Shown: one piece after another, positions 53,453 to 64,000 of the stretch
How positions within the stretch are numbered: position 1 is the stretch's first letter
Layout: the number at the start of each line of letters is the position of its first letter
Source: Platanthera guangdongensis
Taxonomy: Eukaryota; Streptophyta; Magnoliopsida; Asparagales; Orchidaceae
Length of the DNA stretch: 64,000 bases
Assembly (NCBI GenBank): GCA_039583875.1
Contig: CM077159.1
Location: 104,183,287-104,247,286 of the forward strand
Direction of reading: 5' to 3'
Notes under the pieces: generated by a model
The model's database searches: none
What the model was told of the DNA's origin: nothing
What the model saw: only the letters and a program-made list of their open reading frames with translations
Made by a program: the position numbers and the translations under genes

Positions 53453-56400
53453 TGATTGAGCCCGCGAACAGACTCTTATTGTGGTTGGTTCGATGAGTCG
53501 ATCGCCGCGGGCTTGCAAAGGGAGGCAAGTGCACCTATCGCAAGTAATACAGAATATTCGGGGGAATATCCAGATCGTAAATTTCCTGGGAACGGGTTGA
53601 TTATCCCTACTGCTCCGAAAGCACTATTATTTTACCGAAATAGTTAAGTCGATTTTTAATTAAGAAAAAGCTGGAAAAAGATTAAAAGTAGAGTCGATGA
53701 ATAGTTAACACTCGGTATCGAATTACTTTAGGATTAAAAATAGATTTGAATAACTAGATATATAAAGTTTCAATTCAATTAAAGCGGAAACTTGGTCGTG
53801 GAGTTTCAAAATAATGAGCTCACCTATCTCTAGGAATATCGCTCACTTGGACATTAAGTCTATTCGACCGGGCTCTCGTCCGACGAAGGATTCCCCTTAA
53901 TGCACGCAGTACGCTAAGAACCCCGCTATTGGGTGGGGAACCCAATCCAGTAGAGTTAGCGCGCCTCCTCTCGCGAGGGTTAGTGCGGAACTCTATTTAC
54001 CCAGGGGTGATCTGTCCATACGCTCGGCCTCTCAGCTAGCTAGCGTATGGATAACGAAAATAGAGCCCACACATCGATATGTGGTTCTACGCGTCGTTAA
54101 CCCGGGGTAAACCTTAAGTTTTTTACTTAAATAGAATCATGAGAGCTTTAGTTATTTAAAACATTTTTAATCCCAAAGCTCTTTGATACCGAGGGCTAAA
54201 AGCAATTAGCCACTCATCGGAATGGGGATAGCTTATGAGTTTAGTTATGCGAGCGTTCTAAACTATTCGCTGAAGGGTTATAAAGAAAATAAGAAGAAAA
54301 TTAAGATAACATAATATTAGAAAAGATACTATAAACAAACACACCCGCATTCATCCAAACACATAATAAAGAGACAAAAATAAACCTAAGTTACAAGAAA
54401 GAGAAAATTGCATAATTGAAATTGCAAGTCCCACTCAAACGAGTGGGGGCGAGAAATAAAAGCTGAAAATTGCAAGTCCTACTCAAACGAGTAGGACTGA
54501 AATGAAAGCGAGTCCTACTCAAAAGAGTAAGAGAAAATAAATGCGATTACAGGGCTTTCTCAAATTTTTACAGGGAAATAAAGACACGCCATTTAACTCT
54601 TAACGAGTAGTCAAAAATAAATGCGAGTACAAGTCCTACTCAAACGATTAGGAGGGAAATAAAGTCTGTCCATTTAACTCAAGTGAGTAGGCGGAAAAAT
54701 AAAGAAAGGCCAGCCATTTAACTCAAGTGAGTAGGCGGTAAAATAAAGAATGAAAATTACAAGTCCTACTCAAACGAGTAGGCGGGAAATGCAGTCCGGC
54801 CATTTAACTCCTAGCGAGTAGGCGGTAAATAAATATACACACACTTGCTTGAATAAAATCCAGTCATTTAACTCAAATGAGTATGCGGAAAATAAAAACA
54901 ACACACACACTCTACTTGAAAGTAACTACTTACACACTCGACATAAATAAACACACACACACACACACTTGCATAAATTAAATAAGATGATAAAATTTAT
55001 GTCATACACGCAAGCACTCGTGCGTAAAATAAGAAAAACAAATTTATTGGACAATTAAAACAAATGCATTTCTTCCGTTGGAATGCGGTAGAAATGCGTA
55101 AAAAGACGAAATAAAAATTGTTTGAGCAAAAAGTTTTCAAATTAAAGTTAGAAAGGCAAGTGCCCACAAAATTAAAACGTTTACATTTTTACCGTTAGAA
55201 TTTGACATAAATGAATAAAAAGTGGAAATAAAAATTGTTAGAGCAAAAATATTTTTTTTAATTGCTAAAATTGAGAGTTGTTGAAAAATTTAAAGTAACG
55301 CATAATCTAGTTTTAAAGCTTTGTAAAACGGATTAAAAAGGTGTAAAACAAAAAACACATGAAAGTAAAACCCTAAGTCAAAATGATTCTAAAGAGTATT
55401 ACAAAAAATGGCTATAATAACGGCTAGAAATGTTGATAAAAATGAAAGTAAATCAAAAGGTTTTTCATTTGAAAGTATAAATTTTGCAATTTTTAAGCTC
55501 ATAAACACACACACGCATTATGAAAATGAAAAGAAAAGTACTTAGGATTGATGAAAAGGAGGCCTTTAGAGTTTTTTCAAAGCATTATAAGGATGAAAAG
55601 AAAATATTTTATTAACAAAAAAGTTGATTACAATGCTTAAACAAACTTGAAAAGGAGGGGGAAAGATCCTTACGTAGCCCCAAAACTAGCTACAAACAGC
55701 AGCCCTTAGCATCAAAACGGTTCAAAAATTTGGAACCCTTAACTCATACAGCAGCTGCCCTTTTATAAGTAAAAATTTCCAAGTACACGCCCTCCGACAC
55801 GGGCGTGTCGGGGGGAGTGTCAGCACTATTTAACAGCAGAATTCGGTGATATGACGATGATGTGACATTGCGGCTGAAAACGCGGCGGTCACGCCCCCTA
55901 TCACGGGCGTGATGGTGAGCGTATCGGGGAGGTTGAAATGGGCGTCGTTTGCGTCGAAAGTCGTCGGCGGCGGTTTGTCGGGACAGGTGGCGGAAGGCAC
56001 GCCTCAGGTCACGGCGTGACTCTGAGCGGGAAAATGGGTTCGACGATCGTCGAGCGGGAAGATCGTCGAGCGCGAGTCTTTGTCAGCCAGGTGGAGGAGT
56101 CACGCCCTTGGTCACGGGCGTGATGCTGGGCGTGTCGGATTGTTCGAGGATTGTCGAGCTGAAAAATCATCGAGCGGTATGGACACGGGCTTGAGTCACG
56201 CCCTGTGTCGGGTGACACGGGCGTGACGCCAGGCATGTCAAGCTATTCTCTTCAAAAATCATCGATTTCGCTGGAATTTGACGGGTCAAGCCCGGGTCAC
56301 GGGTGTGACCAACAGTATACGGGCGTGACATGTATATTTTGGGCAGATTTTTTTGATTTTTATCTGAAAAACACAATAAAATAAATTAGCAAAATATTTA

Positions 56401-56505
56401 CAATAAAAGAAACATTTTATTGAACAAAAGTAAGTAAAAATGACAAAAATAAAGTAAAACGACTGATATAATGTACATAAAACTAGGTATATTTACAATT
56501 CATCA
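53453..56505 (-). repeat. Athila 5' LTR
   Basis: 3053 bp. It lacks about 57 bp near 56020 that the 3' LTR has (a run of TCGTCGAGC words). A TATA box, CTTATAAAAGG, is on the minus strand at about 55759-55769. Confidence 0.9.
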
Positions 56506-57337
56506 GCGTTGAAGCATGAAATGAACCCAAGAGATGATGGAGGAGGCCGAGAGGAAGCTCCGACTTGGATTTGGCGGTGAAAGCTTGCCCGGAGCACCTC
56601 CCTAGGGTAGAAGATGATGAAAAACGGCGGAGAAGGCTAAAAATGGCGGAGAAATTTCGAGCGATCCGAATGATTCTGAATTAGGGCGAGACCTGCGATA
56701 TTTATATAAAGCAGAATTGAACAATGTGCATGATCACGGGAGCACGACTAGTGGTCTTGCGCACTATGTCCAGTGATCGTGCGCACTGGCATGGCAGATT
56801 AGGAAGAAGAACTAGGATAACGAGCACGAGCAGTGGCGCATGACCACCGATCGTGCGCACTAAGTTCAATGGTCGTGTGATTACCCCAGACAGGACTGTA
56901 GGAAAAGAGGAATAAATGCACACGATCAGTGGCGTACGACCGATGGTCGTGCGCATTATGTCCAGTGGTCGTGCGATTACCCCAGGCAGATTTTGGAAAT
57001 CAGGGTACATTGCGCACGATCATAGGCGCACAACCAGTGGTCGTGCGCACTATATCTGATGATCATGTGTAGTATTCCTGTTTCAAAATGTCCCCGGAAC
57101 ACGCACATGACCCCTAAACCCGGCACCGATATGTGCAGACATTCCAGACGATCACAAAAAGGAGTACAAATAATAAAAGTACAAAAATACACAACCACGG
57201 GCCAAAGTGTGCACTTCCTATGGAAATATAGACAAGATGAAATATGAACGATATAGAATTAAAAATGAAGTGCAAACGTGTGAAAATTAGCCCAGATGAG
57301 TCCGAAAAACCCTATATAAATCAGACTCATCAGAGGT

Positions 57338-58100
57338 CGTCGGTGGTGACGACAGATAGGAAGTGACTGCTGCCTTTGAAACTGCTGAGCAGGTGAGGCT
57401 GTGGAGAAAACAAATGCTAAGGAGGAGTTTGTTCTCAAGAGATCTGTTTCACCAGAGCTATTTGATCACATCATTGGATGTGAGTCAGCTGCTGACATTT
57501 GGACAACTATTAATGAGTTGTTCAGTAGGAAGAATGTGGCGAGGCTCCAGTTTTTGGAGAATGAGTTGGCAAGGGCAACTCAAGGTGACCTAACCATCTC
57601 GAAATTCTTTCTGAAGATGAAGAGCTTGTGTACTGAGCTGTCAGCGCTTGATCCTGATGAGCATATCTCAGAGGCTAAGTTGAAAAGTCACATAATCCGC
57701 GGCTTGCGGAAGGAGTATGTTGTCTTTATTGCATTAGTTCAAGGCTGGGCCACTCAACCATCTCTGCTAGAGCTTGAGAACCTGCTTGCTTCGCAGGAAA
57801 GCTTGGCCAGACAGATTGCTGGTGTTACTGTTTCTGAGGAGAGTAGTGGAGCACTCTTCACGAGCAAGCAGAAGAAGAGATGGGAAGGGAAGAAGAAGCA
57901 AGTCGTTGCTGAGAATGAGCCTTCAACTTCTTATTAGGTAGAGAGGAGCACTGCTCCTAAGAAGGACTGGAAGAAGAACCTGAAGTGCTATAGGTGTCAT
58001 CAGCGAGGACACTTCAAGTGGGACTACAAGGTCAAGCTGCGGCCTAGGCATGATGCAGGCAAGTAGGAAGCTTGCTCTAAGAGTTAGGAAGCTGGATGGG
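57338..58100 (+). pseudogene. Copia-A copy 2 gag, main part
   Basis: It resumes after element D with VVGGDDR then a TAG (~57358). A one-base deletion near 57397 shifts frame, and 57401-57937 is open (178 residues: SPELFDHIIGCESAADIWTT and so on). Stops follow at ~57935, ~58065 and ~58086. The zinc knuckle at ~57987-58028 reads CYRCHQRGHFKWDY, with the last Cys lost. Confidence 0.87.
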
Positions 58101-59860
58101 GCGGAGCCTTCATGACAGGCACTTGTGTCCGTGCCTTGTCTGCTGTGGACTTCAACGACGAATGGATCATGGACTCCGGGTGTGGTCATCACCTCACCGG
58201 AGACAAGTCGAAGTTCTCCTCCTTGCAAACTAACTCAGGTAACGAAGCTATTATAACTACTGATAACACATTTTATGCAATAGAGAAGGAGGGAGTTGTG
58301 TCTTTGGGTAGTGATAAGGGGCCACTCACGTTAAGGAGTGTGTATCACGTACCGGGCATGAAGAAGAACCTCTTCTCGGTGACCAATACGATCGAAGCGG
58401 GTTATCACGTTCTGTTTTGGCCCAACAGAAGTGAAGTTCCTTCGCAACGTATCAGTGGTTAAGGTTGATGTTGCTCATGTTGGGAGAAGAGTTAAGAACT
58501 TGTTTGTTCTTAAAACTAACTCTTATGTTGATTGGATGAGAGCAAACGATAGCGCGGCTATATGGCATGAAAGGCTAGGGCATGTAGAAATGGAGAAGTT
58601 GAAAGCTATGAAAAACAGAAGCCTTGTAAGAGGCTTGCCTAAGCTATCTTCCTATGGTGACAGTCACGTTTGCGCGGGATGTCAGTACGGCAAGGCTCAT
58701 CGCCTTCCATTTGATAAGGCACAAACGAGAAACAAGAGACCATTGGAGTGCATCCATGGAGACTTGATGGGACCAACTATCACTGCAAGCCTTGGTGGAA
58801 GCAGATACATGCTTGTGCTGATTGATGACTACTCAAGATACACTTGTGTATATTTCTTGAAGGAGAAGTCTGAAGCCTTCCGATTGTTTGTGGAGTTCAA
58901 GGAGTTGGTGGAGGGCCGGCTTGGCTTGCGGATTAAGAAACTTAGAACAGACAACAATGGTGAGTTTGTCTCCTCCGAGTTTTCTAATTTCTGCAGGAAG
59001 CATGGAATCCAACATGAGCTCACTTGTGCTCATAATCCACAATAAAACGGAGTAGCAGAGTGGAAGATCAATCATTTGACGGAGACTTGCCAATGTTGGC
59101 TTCATGCGAAAGACATTCCTAGGTCCTTCTGGGCAGAGGGGATGTCTTGTGCTTCTTACGCTATCAATCGGATGCCGCTTTGCCCAATCAACATGAAGAC
59201 TCCCTTTGAAATGTTGCTGAAGGAGAAGCCTAGTGTGGAACACCTTCGAGTGTTCGGTTAAACTTGCTATGTCAATGTCCCGAATGCTTCATGGACAAAG
59301 CTGGATGCAAAGGCAAAGAAGCTTATCTTTGTTGGCTACGATGAGCGGAAGAAGGGATGGAAATGCATGGATCCAGCAACGAAGAAGTTTGTTGTGTCAA
59401 GAGATGTTGTCTTTCACGAACTGACGTCATATGGAGGTGGCTCGGTTGAGCTAATCGGAAGCAAGGTTGATGAAGAACCGAAGGTGGCTGCTGAAGGCCT
59501 GGAAGAGGAGCTTGTTGTTTCACCAGCAACTCCTATTGCTTCAGGTTCTGGTGCTGAGACTTCTGGCTCAGGAAGCAGAGGGAGCATTGCTCAAAGTTTG
59601 CCTGAAGGTGGTGTTGAGCCTGGAGAAGCAACAGAGGTAGTGAGCAAGGAACAACCTCTTCGGAGATCAAAGAGGGTTGTGAAGCCACCGGCTCAGTACT
59701 GTTATGGGAATGCAGTGAGCTTTTCTCCTGCTTCTTTGCAGGTCCTCTGGATGAGCGACAGCCTGCAAACTTAAATGAGGCCACTGGAGTCAAGGAGTGG
59801 GATGATTCCATGAAGGAAGAGATTGCTGCTCTCAAGAAGAATGAAACCTAAGACCTTGTG
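58101..59860 (+). pseudogene. Copia-A copy 2 protease and integrase
   Basis: The protease is WIMDSGCGHHLTGD (~58164). A one-base insertion near 58418 splits it from the integrase frame 58431-59045 (HERLGHVEME, CAGCQYGKAH, GDLMGP, RTDNNGEF). Stops at ~59043 and ~59260 and a deletion near 59722 break the rest. Catalytic residues D, D and E are all still encoded (E in NGVAEWK). Confidence 0.86.
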
Positions 59861-61290
59861 CCCAAGGTTGATGGCATTACTTCAGTAACTTGCAAGTGGG
59901 TGTATAAGTTGAAGAAGAAGGCTGATGGGAGCATTGATATGTTCAAAGCTCGCCTGGTTGCTCGAGGATTCTCACAGCAGTATGAAGAAGACTATGAGGA
60001 GACATTTAGTCCGGTTGCAAAGATGACTTGAGTTAGAGTGGTGATCGTCTTAGCTACTTACAAGGGATGGAGGATGTGGCAGCTTGAAGTAAAGAACGCT
60101 TTTCTTTACGGAGAAACTGACAAGGACATCTTCATGTATCAGTCACTTGGATTTGTTTCTGAAGATCATCTAGACTATGTTTGTAAGCTCAGGAAGGCTC
60201 TCTACAGGTTGAAGCAAGCTCCTAGAGCTTGGTATGGGAAGATAGCAGAGTATTTACAATTCTGCGGATATCTTGCTTCCAACTCAGATTCTAGCTTGTT
60301 TGTTAAGAAGAAGGGGGAGCTGCAAGTCTTGGTCCTACTGTATGTGGATGACATGATCGCCACAGGGAATTTAGAGGAGGAAGTAGCAAGGCTCAGGGCT
60401 GAGCTTGCTATACGCTTTGAGATGAAAGACTTAGGCGAGCTTCATCACTTTATCGGTCTTGAAGTGGAGAGGAAGGAGTGCGGGATTCTCATTTGCCAGA
60501 AATGATATGCAGATCGCATTGTAAGTCGATTTGGCATGGGTGAAGGGAAGAGTTACTCTACTCCACTAGAACATGGGTTGAAGCTTCGATGAGATGAAGG
60601 AAGGATTCTTCATGATCCCTTGGTGTTCAGGGCTCTTGTAGGGAGTTAAATGTACCTAACGATTACAAGGCCAGACATTACTTATGTTGTTGGCCAAGTA
60701 AGTCGGTTTATGGTTGAACCAAGAAAGTCTCATCTGATTGCGGCAAAGAACATCTTGAAGTATGTCAAGACAACTTCTGATATGGGACTCCTCTATATTA
60801 GAGATGCGGACTTTGCTTTGCTTGGATACATGGATGCTGACTATGGTGGTGACCCAGATGATCGGAGATCAACTTCGGGTTATGTTTTCACTTGTGGTTC
60901 AGCTTGTATTTCATGGTGTAGCAAGAAGCAGGATTTTGTGCCTGTGTCTACTACGGAAGCTGAGTATAAGGCTTTAGCATTGGCTGCTCAGGAAGCCATC
61001 TAGTTGCGGAGGCTTGTAGAGGATGTTCATGAAGAAGTGCAAGGGCCTACTTTACTTCGGGGTGACAATGAGAGTGCTCTCAAATTGGTAAACAATCCAG
61101 TGTATCACGGAAGGACCAAGAATATTGAGATCGAGCACCACTTCATAATGTAGAAGGTGTTGGAGGGATCTCTTCTGGTCGGGCATGTTCGGAGTGAAGA
61201 TAATCTTGCTGACATCTTCACGAAGCCACTATCGAAGGGGCCTTTTTAGCGGTTACGGAGCTTGCTAGGCTTGATCACCACTTCTCACTT
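59861..61290 (+). pseudogene. Copia-A copy 2 reverse transcriptase and RNase H
   Basis: Stops lie at ~59850, 60029, 60504, 60591, 60649, 61002, 61153 and 61248. Between them are WQLEVKNAF (catalytic Asp to Glu), LLYVDDMIATG (active site kept), YMDADYGGDPDDRRSTSGYVF (Thr to Met before the RNase H Asp) and STTEAEYKA. Confidence 0.87.
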
Positions 61291-61300
61291 CAAGGGAGAG

Positions 61301-64000
61301 TGATGCAATTTGTGAAGTGGAAGTGGGTGATGGATAAGCCGGGTGGCCTGTGCGGACTGAGTCCACGACCTAGGCGGATTGCGGGTTGCAGCCTGGGTGA
61401 TCATGTCTGTCTTGGTGGCTTGGCCGTTCTTGAGGAGCAGCTTGTACGGCCTGGTGTGCGGCTCAATGTGGGGCCTAGGCGGTCTGCTATGCGGCTTGGT
61501 TAGGCTATGGTCAAGGTTGAACTTCTAGCGAAGCAGTCTAAGCGGACTGCAGTTCGCGGGCTGAAGGATGTGATGATCTGCGGCCTTGTGGTTTTGCAAG
61601 CTTGTTATCCAGTGGTTTGGGACTTCTTCCATAGGAGGCTTGGCGAACTAGCGAGTCTGCGGTGTCCGCTGTTACGAACTGGCCATGGAGTTCGGCTGTG
61701 TCCTTTGCTGAGCTCAGGTGGTGCAGCGATGATTTTGCTGTGGAGGACTGCGCGGACTGGTGTTGGAGTCCGACAGGTGACCGTTGTGGAGAGCTGTGCA
61801 GGTAGAGCTTGCGGACTCTACCATTTTCCATGCTTTGGCATCCGCGGAGTCCGCATCTGTGTGGACGGTGCCTTGCTTCTTGCCGAACTATTCATGATGA
61901 AATGGATGTTACCCATCTTGGGGAGGACTGTCCTGTTGGTTGGCGGTCTGGAGCTTTTATGTCTGTCGTGCTCTCGCTAGTGCTTGGTGGGCTGCTGGAC
62001 TTGGTCATTTGCTATGACAAGTTGATGTAGGGTTATCCGGAAACGGAGATCTCCGCGAAGCTATCGCTCTCCCTACGCACAACACGTCGTAGATCTATCG
62101 CACCTACACAGCACCTATCGCCCACAATAGTCCTCGTCATAAAACGCAGCACAAACAACGAGGGAGGAATGGTCGACTCGAAAATGACGATCGGAAATTT
62201 GAGTCGGAATATTCCCCAAGAAAACACAAAGGTTGCCACTCCTTTTTGAGAGCAAGACCAAGGCTATAGGCCAAGATCCGCTCAAGCAAATAGGATCCAC
62301 CCGATCCGGAATTAAAAAGCCTTGCAACGGCGATTTCGATTCAAAACTTGCAGCGATTAGATTAAAGATCCGGAGAAAACGATTTGCGAAAATCCACCAC
62401 AACTAAGGAGAAGAATCACACAAGGAGGAGGTAAGGGATTACCCAACCGGAAAGCTTTCACACGAGATAACTGTGGGAGAATCACTCTCTCCACGGATCC
62501 ACCGGCGTCACACCGAATGGTTTGCAACCTTCTTCCAAGGAGTCGCACCGAAGGAAGCCACGCCGGAGTCGCACCGAACGGGGATGGAGGAGGCAAGGCT
62601 TGGCTTCACACCAAAGGGGAGGGGGCGACTATGGACTTCTCCATGGTGGCCAAAATTTCCACAAGGGGTTTTTTTTAGGTTTCTTTTCCAATTGCTTTAA
62701 CTCTTCATGATAGCCTCCTTTAAATAGGAGTTACAAATAAGCCTTAGCCCTTCATGATGGAGATTTAATCTCATCCATCCGAATGGCTAATAGGAGTTAC
62801 AAATAAGCCTTAGCCCTTCATGATGGAGATTTAATCTCATCCATACGAATGGCTAATTGCACACCAAAACTAAAATATTTCAAATTGAAAATACAACACC
62901 ACATGCAATGAATATAAAATTATCACATAAGCATAGGATAATTTTATATTCCAATTATAAAATAAAGTGCACGAAAAGGAAATAAATAAAACTAAGGCAT
63001 TGCCGTGGCGGTAGCACGGCGCGGGCGGAGGTTGTAGCGTAGCCGTCTGTTAGCGTCATCGTGCCGCCTCACGTCCTTGAGTCGTATGGCCTTAGCAACC
63101 GGATCATCAACAGCATCATCAGCATCGTCTTCAACCGGTGGAGGAGGGGCCGCGCCATCACAAGTTCTGTGTCCGCAGTGTTCACAGAGTCTGCTGTTGA
63201 CCGGGCGGACTGCCTGTTGGTCATGGACTCTTGGCGGGGTGGCGTTGTTTGCCGAGCTCTGCGTACTGTCTCCTGAGTCCGCGTGATATGGTATTGCGGG
63301 CTATTGTAGCTTGTGTTGCGGGGGTGTCCGTGTGCTGTATTGTGTGGCGGTCTAACACTGTTTGATTTGGGCGGACTGTCTTTGGGCCAGTGTTAGGCAG
63401 GTCGGCAGCATGTGAGTCCGCATAAAGGTGGACTGGTTTTTTGTTCTGGCTCCTGGAGGTATGGTCTGGTTAAGTCCGTACGGACTTGGCGGCTGGGTTG
63501 AGTTAGCGCGCGGACTGGGGCGGTGATTCTATTCAATAGGGTGGTGACCACACTCCTCAGCTCGCCTATAAATAGAACCCCCCCCCCCCCCGGCACGTTT
63601 ACAGTAACTGAGTGAATAGTAAGTGGGGCTTGGTCAATTGTTGCGGTCTGAATTTCTTTGTCCGCGCGGGTTGAGTAGAGCTGACGTTTTGCTGTGTGCA
63701 GGTCGTATGGCTCTCTTCAAGGAGCCAGGAGTTTGGCTTTGACTTTGGTCAAGTACTTGGAAGTGTGTAGTCTCAGCGGTCTCAGCTGGTTGCTTCTGCG
63801 GCTTGTTAGTGGTTCTCTGCTTCAGCTTGTTCAAGTTCCAATAACTTGTCTGCCGGTCTCAGGCGGTTAGGCGGTTTGTTCATCAGTTCCTTAGCAGGCA
63901 GCGAATAACGTGGTGTCCGCCCGACCTCTCAATCTCAAGCGGACTCCGTGTTCTATTCGGCGTGTTACAGCAGTTCAGGCGGCTTCAGCGATCTTGGAGG
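61301..64000 (+). repeat. Copia-A LTR3, split by a chromovirus solo LTR, runs off the edge
   Basis: Parts are 61301-62022 and 63166-64000. It is preceded by CAAGGGAGAG (polypurine tract 61291-61300). The window ends at a point matching about 14208 in LTR1, so roughly 270 bp of this LTR are missing. A run of 14 or more C follows the TATA box (63567-63574). Confidence 0.88.
62023..63160 (-). mobile_element. Solo LTR of the chromovirus
   Basis: 1138 bp, colinear with 3534-4671 and 9676-10812, with both ends intact (TGATG/CATCA). It is flanked by CAAGT (62018-62022 and 63161-63165). A perfect TSD and no internal part mean the body was removed by LTR-LTR recombination. Confidence 0.95.

Larger units (their letters stand above)
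35692..56505 (-). mobile_element. Athila-type Ty3/gypsy element
   Basis: Minus strand: 5' LTR 53453-56505 (3053 bp), tRNA-Asp primer site, gag, protease, RT, RNase H, integrase, 3' LTR 35692-38801 (3110 bp). TSD GCGTT is at 35687-35691 and 56506-56510. Copia-B (41603-49090) interrupts the integrase gene. The length without copia-B is about 13.3 kb. The gag (NTVQFDGLPNEDLNVHLSSF), protease (DLGASINLM) and RT (FMDDFSVFG) are diagnostic of Athila. No env-like ORF remains in the 1.8 kb before the 3' LTR. Confidence 0.93.
30046..57332 (-). mobile_element. Element D: non-autonomous gypsy-like LTR element
   Basis: 3' LTR 30046-31608 (1563 bp); internal 31609-34949 (3.3 kb); 5' LTR 34950-35691 plus 56511-57332 (1564 bp once the Athila element and one TSD copy are removed). 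TSD is GAAGT on the left and GAGGT (57333-57337) on the right, one mutation apart; the uninterrupted site in copy 1 reads GAGGT. The primer site is tRNA-Asp type as in Athila/Tat. No protease, RT or integrase is present, so it must have used enzymes of another element. Confidence 0.85.
34950..57332 (-). repeat. Element D 5' LTR, split by the Athila element
   Basis: The parts 34950-35691 and 56511-57332 together give 1564 bp and align with 30046-31608. A TATA-like TATATAAATAT lies on the minus strand at about 56697-56707. Confidence 0.9.
12661..64000 (+). mobile_element. Tandem copia array (family A): LTR-internal-LTR-internal-LTR
   Basis: LTR1 12661-14482, internal 1 14483-18660, LTR2 18661-19411 plus 29080-29815, internal 2 29816-30045 plus 57338-61300, LTR3 61301-62022 plus 63166 to the edge. 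LTR2 is preceded by the polypurine tract of copy 1 and followed by the primer site of copy 2, so one LTR is shared. This is the product expected from homologous recombination between LTRs of two related copies, not from two insertions. The outer target duplication cannot be tested because the right end is outside. The left flank is GAATAT. Confidence 0.88.

Overview
The window is repeat-rich plant nuclear DNA, most likely eudicot heterochromatin. Every long open frame belongs to an LTR retrotransposon. I recognise no host gene, rRNA, tRNA or CRISPR array. Plant origin is shown by typical plant Ty3/gypsy (Tat, chromovirus, Tekay, Athila) and Ty1/copia (Sirevirus-like and one other family) proteins, by initiator-Met and Asp tRNA primer sites, and by very long LTRs (1.1 to 3.1 kb).

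The window is a nest that can be unpacked by LTR ends and 5-bp target duplications (TSDs). (1) 1-1426: 3' end of a decayed Tat-type gypsy element, + strand. (2) 1427-3533 and 10818-12660: the 3' part of a Sirevirus-like copia element, - strand, whose remaining part should lie beyond the right edge. Two insertions sit in it: a chromovirus at 3534-10812 (-, TSD AGTAG), and a tandem copia array from 12661 to beyond 64000 (+) of the form LTR-internal-LTR-internal-LTR. (3) Inside the array are a Tekay-type chromovirus at 19412-29074 (-, TSD GGGGC) in the middle LTR, a chromovirus solo LTR at 62023-63160 (TSD CAAGT) in the third LTR, and element D at 30046-57332 (-, TSD GAAGT/GAGGT) in the gag gene of copy 2. 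(4) Inside the 5' LTR of D is an Athila-type element at 35692-56505 (-, TSD GCGTT). (5) Inside the Athila integrase gene is a second copia element, copia-B, at 41603-49090 (+, TSD CCTTC), a sister subfamily of the array. The deepest stack is five elements: Sirevirus > copia array > D > Athila > copia-B.

All polyproteins are broken by stops or frameshifts. The best preserved are copia-B, the CRM/Galadriel-like chromovirus and the Athila gag-RT region. Element D has full LTRs, a primer site and a polypurine tract, but its only recognisable gene encodes a small acidic protein with two zinc knuckles.

The most interesting signal is not a gene. The LTRs of Tekay, Athila and D carry arrays of short, near-perfect hairpins, many built on a CACG/CGTG core. 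In Tekay and Athila the arms differ between repeats yet stay complementary. The Sirevirus and copia LTRs carry other dense CpG-containing words.
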